From: Blastocatellia bacterium
Lineage (GTDB): Bacteria; Acidobacteriota; Blastocatellia; UBA7656
Assembly (NCBI GenBank): GCA_022615215.1
Contig: JAKEHD010000088.1
Coordinates: forward strand, 1 to 16,242
Direction of reading: 5' to 3'
Length of the DNA: 16,242 nt
A program made the position numbers and the translations under genes. The notes under the pieces were generated by a model. The model was given only the letters and a program-made list of their open reading frames with translations. It was not told where the DNA came from and made no database searches. How positions within the stretch are numbered: position 1 is the first letter of the stretch; the number at the start of each line of letters is the position of its first letter. Positions 1-6,174 of this stretch are shown one piece after another.

Positions 1-881
1 TCGCCGATACGTTCGACCTCATCGCCAAGTTGAATACCCGGAAATCGTTTGTCGGCCAGGCGACGAACCATTCTGATCAATGCCTCGCGTCCCTCTTCGC
101 GCCCTTCTTCGCGCCCTTCTTCGCGCCCTTCCTCGCGCCCTTCCTCGCGCCCTTCTTCGCGCCCTTCCTCGCGCCCTTCCTCAAGGGCCTTCCTGAAGAG
201 ATATTGATACCCCGGTGTCTCCTTTATCTGCTCCAACGGTATGTTGTACATGCTCTCCCTCCTGATTACCTCAACTATCGTCTCTGGATTATATCTCAGG
301 CTGCTCAACACCAACAAACTCAGCACCAACGTGTCTCGCTTCTCTTCATCCTCTATCTCTACTACTCGCTTCGCGCTCGCCTCTAGCTCTGTAAGCCCTC
401 CATCCATCAACGGCACGAACGGTAGAATCTGGTCCCGCCCCATCGCAAGCGCCATTGCTGCCTGCATCTCCCATATCCTCACAACATGATAGTTTATCGT
501 CAACAGAATCGAGCCGGCGTCGACGCTCAACGAATCGGGCGCTTCGACAGGCAATCCGCTCGGAGTGAGCAACAACACGTAGCTGTCTACTGGGTATTGA
601 TGTTCATGCGCCAGCCATAATCTCAACCCATAGTCGAGCATACGTTCGGGCATCGCCGTATCGTAGCGGGTTTGAGCTTCGACATGGACTATGCGTGTTC
701 CTGCCGGGGTGGTCACGAGATAGGGCTGATCGGCTATCTGTTTGGAGGCACGCAATTCACGAGACAGCAAAGTAATGGTGGCTCGTTCTGCGGGATTGAG
801 CGCGCCAAGCATCAACAAGAGGGCTTCGGGGTCTTGCTCGGCGAGGTCTTTGAATGCATCATCGTAAGGTGTTGTACTCAT
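1..881 (-). CDS. Rpn-type PD-(D/E)XK nuclease / putative transposase-like protein, 3' end cut by window
   Basis: The frame opens with ATG at 881 and stays open to the window edge, giving at least 293 residues, so only the last few codons are likely missing. Around residues 64-92 it reads RIVHVEAQTRYDTAMPERML, the strand-helix core (E, Q, then R..DY) seen in Rpn/YhgA-like nucleases of the PD-(D/E)XK fold. A helical region follows (about 165-230). Near residues 234-265 there are eight perfect EEGR repeats, a low-complexity charged helix typical of the C-terminus of this family. Known Rpn proteins are DNA endonucleases that promote RecA-independent recombination; that activity here is inferred. 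No good ribosome-binding site precedes the ATG. It overlaps the stop codon of a 22-codon leader frame (ATGA), so translation is probably coupled. It lies downstream of uvrC on the same strand. Family assignment is fairly secure; biological role is not. Confidence 0.72.
   Translation of the reverse strand, partial: MSTTPYDDAFKDLAEQDPEALLLMLGALNPAERATITLLSRELRASKQIADQPYLVTTPAGTRIVHVEAQTRYDTAMPERMLDYGLRLWLAHEHQYPVDSYVLLLTPSGLPVEAPDSLSVDAGSILLTINYHVVRIWEMQAAMALAMGRDQILPFVPLMDGGLTELEASAKRVVEIEDEEKRDTLVLSLLVLSSLRYNPETIVEVIRRESMYNIPLEQIKETPGYQYLFRKALEEGREEGREEGREEGREEGREEGREEGREEGREALIRMVRRLADKRFPGIQLGDEVERIG
86..181. repeat. Eight tandem copies of a 12-base unit inside the Rpn-type gene
   Basis: On the plus strand the unit is cgcgcccttcYt, repeated eight times without spacers; only the first copy (86-97) differs inside the unit. 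On the coding strand it encodes EEGR. Because the unit is a multiple of three, gain or loss of copies changes the length of the charged helix but never the frame. The near-identity of seven copies, including synonymous sites, indicates recent slippage or unequal exchange. Confidence 0.9.
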
Positions 882-946
882 GGTATAAAGCGGCACCCGT
901 ACAGACTTCCCTCAGCATCGATGACGTATTGAATATTCTTCGACAT
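878..946 (-). CDS. 22-residue leader frame resembling the start of a Phd/YefM-like antitoxin
   Basis: An ATG at 946 is preceded by AGGAGAG (952-958, coding strand) at five bases, by far the best ribosome-binding site near this locus. The frame encodes MSKNIQYVIDAEGSLYGCRF plus IP and stops at TGA 880-878, where ATGA overlaps the start of the Rpn-type gene. The first dozen residues resemble the N-terminus of small antitoxin-like proteins of the form 'xxxQYVxDaeGkxxxVxlP'. That is my recollection of the family pattern, not a search result. It could be a translated leader that loads ribosomes for the downstream gene, or the remnant of an antitoxin truncated when the downstream gene arrived. The spacing and overlap are seen directly; the antitoxin reading is inference. 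Confidence 0.4.
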   Translation of the reverse strand: MSKNIQYVIDAEGSLYGCRFIP

Positions 947-978
947 CTTTACTCTCCTAAAATGTAATCTCTCTCTGC

Positions 979-995
979 CCGCGATTCTATCACGG
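979..995. terminator. Weak hairpin after uvrC, possible terminator
   Basis: Seven pairs (CCGCGAT with ATCACGG, one of them a wobble) enclose a three-base loop, eight bases beyond the uvrC stop codon. On the uvrC strand it is followed by GCAGAGAGAGATTACATTTT, so there is no immediate U run. It may be a poor intrinsic terminator or nothing functional. Confidence 0.22.
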
Positions 996-1003
996 CACGC
1001 CGC

Positions 1004-2857
1004 TCAATCGCTCTCCTCATCATCAGAGGTCGCGGCTTCGGCGGCGCGAAGGGCGGCGAAGTGTTCGACTATGCGCGCGGCCTGGCGCTCGCCCACGAAG
1101 GGTTTCAGTTCCACAAAGCTTGCCTCTGAAACTCTCTTCAGGCTGCCGAAGTTGCGGAGCAATCTCGCCTTCAATTTCTCGCCCACTCCCGGAATCGAAG
1201 TCAGGTCGGATTTGAAATCGCGCATGGCCCGCCGCTTCCGATGATAGCTGACAGCGAAGCGATGTGTCTCGTCACGAATCATCTGAATCAAATGAAGCAC
1301 AGGCGAGTGATGGTCCAATCTCACAGGCTCGGCGCGACCCTTCACAAATAACAACTCTTCGCGCTTGGCGATGGCTGCGGCAGGCAGCGCCTCAAGCCCA
1401 AGTTCTCTGAGCGCGCGGGCGGCCGCGGCAAGCTGCCCTTTGCCGCCGTCGATCAGTACGAGGTTCGGCAGAGGTTTTTCTTCGCGCAACAATCGCAAGT
1501 AACGACGGCCCACGACTTCGTACATCGATTGAAAATCGTCCGCACGGCCTTCTACGGATCTGACTTTGAACTTGCGATAATCGCTCTTCTTCATAGCGCC
1601 GTCCTCGCATACGACCATAGAGGCGACGTTCTCATCGCCCTGAATGTTCGATATGTCGAACGACTCTATGCGCTCAGGCAGTTCGGGCAATTCAAGCGCC
1701 TCGCGAAGCTCTTCGAGAACTTTCTGCATGTCGGGCCGCTGGATGCGAAACCTCTGATCGAAGTTGAGTCGGGCGTTCTTTTCAACAAGGTCTATCAAGT
1801 CGCGTTTGACCCCGCGCTGAGGCGCGATTATGTGAACGCGGCGTCCTCTTTTGGTTGAGAGATACTCTTCGAGCAGCTCGCGGTCTTCGAAATCTACGGG
1901 CACATGCACCTCGCCCGGCGCGTAATCGCCCGCCGTATAGTATTGCTTGAGAGCCTGCCCTATAAACAGGCCGGGGTCGAACGGGTCGCGAATGTCTTCC
2001 CAATAAAACTCGCGCTTGCCCATGATCTTGCCTTCGCGCATGGTAAACAGCGCAAGCGCGAGCCTCTGCTCCTCGCGATAGTAGCCGAATATGTCCGCGT
2101 CTTCGTCCGATACGGTCATCATCTTCTGCTGCTCGCCGAGACGGCTCATGGTCTTCAATTGATCGCGGTAGCGGGCCGCCGCCTCGAATCGAAGCTCATC
2201 CGACGCCCGCTGCATACGCTGCCTGAGCGCGGCCTCAAGGTCTGCGGTCTTACCATCGAGCAAAAGCTCCACATCGCGCACGGCTTCGTCGTACTGGTCG
2301 AGGGTGCAAAGCTCTTTGACGCAGGGACCGAGACATCGCTTTATGTGATATTCGAGGCAGGGGCGCGCGGCGCGGCCGTCTATCTCCATCGTGCAGGTGC
2401 GGAGTTGAAAATGTCTGTTTATCAAATCGAGCGTCTGCCAGGCGAGCGACGGCGGGAGAAAAGGCCCGTAGTAGCGCGAGCCGTCCTTTACTACACGGCG
2501 CGCGATGACGGCGCGGGGCGCTGATTCGTTCGTGATCTTTATGTGAGGGTACTGCTTGTCGTCTTTGAGCAGGACGTTGAAGGGAGGCTTGTGCTTTTTG
2601 ATCAGATTCGATTCGAGCGCGAGGGCTTCGATTTCGTTGTCGGTCACGAAAAGCTCTACGTCGTGTATGCGCGACACAAGCTCGTTGGTCTTTGCATCCG
2701 CCGAACGGCCGGACTGAAAATACTGGCGCACGCGATTGCGCAGGTTCTTAGCCTTGCCGACGTAGAGAATCTTGTTCCGCTCGTCGCGGTATATATAGCA
2801 GCCCGGCTGTGTGGGCAGGTTGGCCAGTTTCTCGGAAAGAGTCATATCCCGGTTCAT
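1004..2857 (-). CDS. uvrC: UvrABC excinuclease subunit C
   Basis: UvrC makes both incisions flanking a lesion after UvrA/UvrB damage recognition in nucleotide excision repair. The 617-residue product is full length with domains in the standard order. A GIY-YIG nuclease lies at about 15-93 (ILYVGKAKNLRNRV, then NEIEALALESNLIKKHKPPF). Four cysteines at 155, 167, 175 and 179 have the spacing of the UvrC iron-sulphur cluster ligands. The UvrB-binding UVR motif is at about 206-240. The RNase H-like 5' nuclease is at about 395-545, with Asp in FDISNIQGDEN, Asp in LVLIDGGKGQL and His in RDETHRFAVSYHRKRR. The helix-hairpin-helix pair is at about 552-605 (LTSIPGVGEKLKARLL). The start is ATG at 2857, overlapping the upstream stop (ATGA); ATG at 2845 is an alternative four codons in. 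A short acidic tail ends the protein. Identification is very secure. Confidence 0.98.
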   Translation of the reverse strand: MNRDMTLSEKLANLPTQPGCYIYRDERNKILYVGKAKNLRNRVRQYFQSGRSADAKTNELVSRIHDVELFVTDNEIEALALESNLIKKHKPPFNVLLKDDKQYPHIKITNESAPRAVIARRVVKDGSRYYGPFLPPSLAWQTLDLINRHFQLRTCTMEIDGRAARPCLEYHIKRCLGPCVKELCTLDQYDEAVRDVELLLDGKTADLEAALRQRMQRASDELRFEAAARYRDQLKTMSRLGEQQKMMTVSDEDADIFGYYREEQRLALALFTMREGKIMGKREFYWEDIRDPFDPGLFIGQALKQYYTAGDYAPGEVHVPVDFEDRELLEEYLSTKRGRRVHIIAPQRGVKRDLIDLVEKNARLNFDQRFRIQRPDMQKVLEELREALELPELPERIESFDISNIQGDENVASMVVCEDGAMKKSDYRKFKVRSVEGRADDFQSMYEVVGRRYLRLLREEKPLPNLVLIDGGKGQLAAAARALRELGLEALPAAAIAKREELLFVKGRAEPVRLDHHSPVLHLIQMIRDETHRFAVSYHRKRRAMRDFKSDLTSIPGVGEKLKARLLRNFGSLKRVSEASFVELKPFVGERQAARIVEHFAALRAAEAATSDDEESD

Positions 2858-3618
2858 TCTATCTTGCTGACGAGCACGTATTTGGCTTCTTCGAAGCGGA
2901 AGCGGAAGTTCCCTTTGAAGCGCCCGATTTCAGACACGCCGCCCCCTGATGCGAGCGTGGGCATTCGCAGCGCGCCTTCGAACTGCGAGTAATCTATGGT
3001 GGCGTAAAACGAGCGCAGCTTGCGGGCCTCTTTGTCAATCGCGTCGAGATTGCGCATCGCCTCGATTTTGATAGTCAGCACCTCGCCCGTCAGCGGGTCC
3101 AGTTGGACTACGCCCGATGCCAGCGCGACATCCGTCACCTGCGGCTTGGGCACGAACCTGTACCAGATTTCGTTCTCGCGCTGGGCGACCATCTCCTGAA
3201 AGTTGTAATACTCGATCTTCTCAGGCAGGAGCGGAAAGAAAGCCAGATCCCACACTGCGCCGAACGAGAGCATCGTGCGCTCGTCTTCCTTGACCCTGCT
3301 CTTGGGGTTGCCGCGTTTGTCCGTGTCGGCGATGACTCGCACCTCTACAGGCGTCCTTCCGGTCTTGTCAGGTTCACGCGCAGGTTCGACCATGACGGAG
3401 GTCTCGCGCACCTCTTCCATCTTTTCATCGCCGCCCTTGAGGTTGAATCGCTCGATGCGGAGCTTCTGCTCGTAGCGGCAGTGGTCGCGGAAATACAGCG
3501 AGCGGTCCTGGTTCTTCGCGGCTTTGCAAATCAACTCAGGGGCTTCGCAAACCCGATCTGCCGGGTTTTGCGCCAGGGCCGGGAGGGCGGTCAGTATAAG
3601 TGCCAGAACATATTTCAT
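2854..3618 (-). CDS. Secreted protein of unknown function, coupled to uvrC
   Basis: The 254-residue product begins with a clean signal peptide (MKYVLALILTALPALA, cleavage probably after AQ or ALA). The mature part is polar, with three cysteines close to the N-terminus (VCEAPELIC and DHC) and alternating hydrophobic/polar strands. It includes a central stretch PLTGEVLTIKIEAMRNLDAI and a C-terminal strand FRFRFEEAKYVLVSKIE. This suggests a beta-rich periplasmic or outer-membrane-associated protein. A LolA/LppX-like open barrel is possible, but I do not recognise the family. A ribosome-binding site GAGGAG sits 11 bases before ATG 3618. Its stop overlaps the uvrC start by four bases, so uvrC is probably translated from the same transcript. 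That pairing carries no obvious functional logic and may just reflect shared promoter use. Confidence 0.82.
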   Translation of the reverse strand: MKYVLALILTALPALAQNPADRVCEAPELICKAAKNQDRSLYFRDHCRYEQKLRIERFNLKGGDEKMEEVRETSVMVEPAREPDKTGRTPVEVRVIADTDKRGNPKSRVKEDERTMLSFGAVWDLAFFPLLPEKIEYYNFQEMVAQRENEIWYRFVPKPQVTDVALASGVVQLDPLTGEVLTIKIEAMRNLDAIDKEARKLRSFYATIDYSQFEGALRMPTLASGGGVSEIGRFKGNFRFRFEEAKYVLVSKIE

Positions 3619-3674
3619 CAGCTTCTTGACTCCTCAATGGCTTTTGTGTAATAAGTTAGCGTCGCTTGAAAAAG

Positions 3675-3680
3675 TATAAT
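3675..3680 (+). promoter_or_regulatory. Candidate -10 box in the divergent spacer
   Basis: A perfect TATAAT lies in the spacer between the divergent 254-residue gene (minus) and the OmpA-like gene (plus). No convincing -35 box is found at 16-18 bases upstream. If used, it would give a 5' leader of roughly 120 bases to the OmpA-like gene. The rest of the spacer (3619-3807) shows nothing else I can support. Confidence 0.25.
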
Positions 3681-3807
3681 TTAGGCGGCGACAAGACGGC
3701 AAACGATACGGTTCTCAGCGCATAAGGCTCTAGCCCGGACTGCTGCCCCAGCTTTTGTTTAAGTAGAGATCGATAGTGCCGCTATCACACACCGACGGAG
3801 GAAATCT

Positions 3808-4491
3808 ATGAAGATCAAAGCGATGGCAATAATCGCCCTCGCCGTCACAGTTCCGCTAGGCAGCGCCTGTGCCACCAAGAAGTATGTCCGCAACCGCGTC
3901 AATGAGCGCGTCACTCCGCTCGAAAACCGAACGGGCGAACTCGAAGAGACTTCGCGGCGCAACACACAGGAGATAAGCCGCCTCTCGCGCGATGTCGAAG
4001 ACGTGCGCCTGCGCGCAGACCGCGCACAGCAACAGGCAGACCGCGCAGCCTCTTCGGCCGAACAAGCCAACACGCGGGTGACGGGGGTCGAACAATCGTT
4101 GACCACTCTGAGGTCGAACCTCGACAAATTCACCACTCAGAAGACCGTAACGGTGCTCTTCAAGGTAGGCAAATCGGAGTTATTGCCCGAAGCCATGTCT
4201 GCGCTCGACGAAATCGCAGGCCAGATAAGAGATCGCAACGGCTACCTGCTTGAAATCGAAGGGTTCGCATCCGCAGACGGCGACGAAGATCTCAACGAAC
4301 GCCTGAGCCAGGCGCGATCTGAATCCGTGCGCCGTTACCTTGCAGAGCATCACCAGATACCGCTGTTTCGCATGTACGTGCTGGGATTTGGCGAGGGCCG
4401 ACCCGTAGCCGACAACGAAACGCTCGAAGGCCGCGAACAGAACCGCCGAGTCGAGGTCCGGCTGCTCACGAATAACGCGGTCAGCCAGTAA
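3808..4491 (+). CDS. OmpA-domain coiled-coil envelope (lipo)protein
   Basis: The product has 227 residues. An N-terminal hydrophobic segment (about 4-20) ends in GSAC at residues 18-21. Cys21 is a plausible lipidation site, though the -3 residue is Gly rather than the usual Leu. Residues 30-108 are a heptad-like coiled coil rich in Arg, Glu, Ala and Gln. Residues 112-222 are an OmpA/Pal-type peptidoglycan-binding domain (EIEGFASADG, NERLSQARSESVRRYL, NRRVEVRL). The usual Asp of the 'GHTD' stretch, which contacts diaminopimelate, aligns with Ser155, while the partner Arg (Arg170) is kept. The ribosome-binding site GGAGG is eight bases upstream of ATG. It probably tethers the outer membrane or a complex to the cell wall, and a trimeric coil is likely. 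Family call is secure; the precise partner is unknown. Confidence 0.93.
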   Translation: MKIKAMAIIALAVTVPLGSACATKKYVRNRVNERVTPLENRTGELEETSRRNTQEISRLSRDVEDVRLRADRAQQQADRAASSAEQANTRVTGVEQSLTTLRSNLDKFTTQKTVTVLFKVGKSELLPEAMSALDEIAGQIRDRNGYLLEIEGFASADGDEDLNERLSQARSESVRRYLAEHHQIPLFRMYVLGFGEGRPVADNETLEGREQNRRVEVRLLTNNAVSQ

Positions 4492-4515
4492 GCCATAATA
4501 ATGCGTTCCGAACCA

Positions 4516-4605
4516 CGTCCGTCGTCCGTCGTTCTTTAGCCCAGGGATGTGGAAGAAGTGCAACGGACGGAAGCGTACTCGCTGCCGGACGACGGACGAC
4601 GGACG
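4516..4605. repeat. Heptad-repeat inverted element A
   Basis: The left arm 4516-4532 (CGTCCGT repeated on a 7-base period) and right arm 4589-4605 are exact reverse complements over 17 bases, separated by 56 bases. The right arm lies ten bases before the sugar kinase start codon. Folded as RNA, the arms would form a long GC-rich stem right in front of that start. Confidence 0.85.
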
Positions 4606-4614
4606 AACAGGCAC

Positions 4615-5604
4615 ATGGAATTCGGCATCAAGCTACCAGAAGGCAAGCCTTTCGATGCTGTCGCTCTGGGGTTGAACGCTGTTGACCATCTGATAGTCGT
4701 TCCTCGCTACCCTGAATTCAATACTAAAATCCAATTCCTTTCACACACGCTCGCGCCCGGCGGCCAATGTGCTACAGCTATGGTGGCGCTTGCCCGGCTG
4801 GGGCTGCGCGCTCGCTATATAGGCAAGGTCGGCTCCGACCGAGAAGGGCGATTTCAGATAGAATCTCTCCTCTCGGAAGGCGTCGAATCGTCCGGCGTCA
4901 TGGTGGTCGAGGGGGCCGAGACCCAGACCGCTTTCATAGTGATAGACCGTGAGAGCGGCGAACGGACCATCATGTGGGACAGGGACCGGCGCTTGACCAT
5001 AGAAGCGAGCGAGGTAGATCGCGCGGCGGTCACACGGGGCCGCGCGCTCCTGCTCGACGGCCACAATGTCGAGGCTTCGATCGCTGCTGCGCGCTTTGCG
5101 CGCGAAGCGGGTGTGCCGACCGTGCTCGACATAGACAACATATATCCGGGAGAGGAGCGGCTTCTGCCCTTGATAGATTTTCTGATCTCATCGAGCAGTT
5201 TTCCCGAACGCATGACGGGAGAGCCGGATCTTCGCGCCGCGCTGAAGAAGCTATCGGAGATGGCCGATTCGTCAATTGATGAAGAGGAGTCGGGGCCGAA
5301 ATCAGAAGGTATTACTCCATCGTCTACGCCCTTTGTCGCCGCGACTCTGGGCCAGGAAGGAGTGCTGGCTTACGTTGACGGTCGATACATTCACTCGCCC
5401 GCTTTCACTGTAGAATGCCGTGACACGACCGGGGCCGGAGACGCCTTTCACGGCGGCTTCATATATGGCCTGCTCGCCGGATTTTCAGTCGAAGAGACGC
5501 TGAGGTTCGCAAATGCGGTGGCCGCATTGAAATGCCGCGCTCTGGGCGCGCGAGGCGGCCTTCCCACACTCGATGAAGTCAATGCCTTGTTGGCGCGCGA
5601 TTGA
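4615..5604 (+). CDS. PfkB/ribokinase-family carbohydrate kinase
   Basis: A 329-residue ATP-dependent sugar (or nucleoside) kinase; the substrate is not identifiable. Family signature 1 is at 48-72 (APGGQCATAMVALARLGL, then GKVGSD). Signature 2 is at 270-283 (DTTGAGDAFHGGF), providing the anion hole and catalytic base Asp276. A typical hydrophobic start (FDAVALGLNAVDHLIVV) precedes. ATG 4615 is chosen because an in-frame ATG at 4549 would translate the heptad-repeat arm, and PfkB proteins normally begin shortly before the first strand. No real Shine-Dalgarno is seen. About 20 acidic and polar residues at 217-238 (MADSSIDEEESGPKSEG) form a loop between the domain's late helices and the ATP-site strand that I do not expect in typical members. 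The gene lies 123 bases after the OmpA-like gene on the same strand. Confidence 0.93.
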   Translation: MEFGIKLPEGKPFDAVALGLNAVDHLIVVPRYPEFNTKIQFLSHTLAPGGQCATAMVALARLGLRARYIGKVGSDREGRFQIESLLSEGVESSGVMVVEGAETQTAFIVIDRESGERTIMWDRDRRLTIEASEVDRAAVTRGRALLLDGHNVEASIAAARFAREAGVPTVLDIDNIYPGEERLLPLIDFLISSSSFPERMTGEPDLRAALKKLSEMADSSIDEEESGPKSEGITPSSTPFVAATLGQEGVLAYVDGRYIHSPAFTVECRDTTGAGDAFHGGFIYGLLAGFSVEETLRFANAVAALKCRALGARGGLPTLDEVNALLARD

Positions 5605-5664
5605 ATCGAAAGCCGCACTGGCAAGCGATGGAAACCTGGGGTAGTCTTTTCGCGCTCGAATCGG

Positions 5665-5670
5665 TATAAT
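5665..5670 (+). promoter_or_regulatory. -10 box placed for leaderless transcription
   Basis: A perfect TATAAT ends six bases before the ATG at 5677, so the expected transcription start falls on or next to the A of the start codon. No Shine-Dalgarno sequence fits between them. No strong -35 box is visible. Confidence 0.45.
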
Positions 5671-5676
5671 CGGGCT

Positions 5677-5943
5677 ATGAATCCTGTGATCGTGACCATC
5701 ATCATCGCGCTTGCGACCTTCATCATCAGCATCTTCGGAGCAAGCTGGCTCAATCAGCAGGCCATGAACAAGCGCATCGATGATCTGCGCAGCTACCTAG
5801 ACGCGCGCTTTGACACGATGGAGCGGACGATGGATGCGCGCTTTGCGGCTGTAGAAAACCGCATAGCCAGTCTGGAGCAGCGAGTCGAACGCATCGAGCG
5901 CCAACTCGATCAAATCTTCAAGCCCTCATTGCCCAGACCTTAG
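5677..5943 (+). CDS. Small membrane-anchored coiled-coil protein
   Basis: The 88-residue product has one N-terminal transmembrane helix (about residues 4-24, PVIVTIIIALATFIISIFGA). A charged coiled coil follows (about 30-80) with repeated 'LDARFDTMERTMDARF / VENRIASLEQRVERIERQLD' patterning, and a short Pro-rich end. There is no enzymatic motif. Similar one-helix coiled-coil proteins are common beside many genes and are often membrane tethers or oligomerisation devices, but no specific function can be given. The ATG follows a perfect -10 box with no room for a ribosome-binding site, suggesting leaderless expression. The amphipathic heptads, the membrane helix and codon usage like its neighbours argue that the gene is real. 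Confidence 0.75.
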   Translation: MNPVIVTIIIALATFIISIFGASWLNQQAMNKRIDDLRSYLDARFDTMERTMDARFAAVENRIASLEQRVERIERQLDQIFKPSLPRP

Positions 5944-5986
5944 AGCCTGCCTGAAAAATAGCTCTGCGAGCCAATTCAGCGGTATG

Positions 5987-6129
5987 TGATGCGTGGGATT
6001 TGCAAGCGGCTTGTGAAATGCCTTGCCTGAATGCGATGAGAGAGATTTGGAAGCGGTTTGTGAATGCTCATTGGCTGAATGTGATGCGTGATATTTGCAA
6101 TCAGTCTGTTAAAAGCCTTACGACTGACA
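5987..6129. repeat. Three degenerate tandem units of about 48 bases
   Basis: Units begin at 5987, 6034 and 6082. They share TGATGCGTG (CGATGAGAG in the second), then ATTTGCAA or ATTTGGAA, then a Tgt-rich middle, and end in CTGAATG (CTGACA in the third). They abut without spacers. They lie between convergent genes (the coiled-coil gene on plus and rpsA on minus) and encode nothing plausible. The whole spacer 5944-6174 holds only this array and the closing hairpin arm. Confidence 0.7.
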
Positions 6130-6157
6130 ATCACGCATCACGTTCTTCGCATCACGC
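6081..6157. repeat. Heptad-repeat inverted element B
   Basis: GTGATGCGTGAT (6081-6092) and ATCACGCATCAC (6130-6141) are exact reverse complements over 12 bases, with a 37-base loop. The right arm continues as four consecutive 7-base units (6130-6157) of consensus ATCACGC. It lies 18 bases beyond the rpsA stop codon. It has no U run, so it is not a classical intrinsic terminator, though it could cap the convergent transcripts. Confidence 0.7.
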
Positions 6158-6174
6158 CTGATTCGAACCTTACT

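Noticed and set aside
30..386. Plus-strand frame with repeated Phe-Ala-Pro-Phe
   Set aside because: It is the antisense reading of the EEGR-coding repeat in the Rpn-type gene on the minus strand, which has domain-like content.
4549..4614. Upstream in-frame ATG for the sugar kinase
   Set aside because: The added 22 residues translate the heptad-repeat arm, and family members start near the first beta strand; ATG 4615 is preferred.
5987..6157. Possible CRISPR array
   Set aside because: The repeated units abut and are degenerate; there are no unique spacers and no cas genes.
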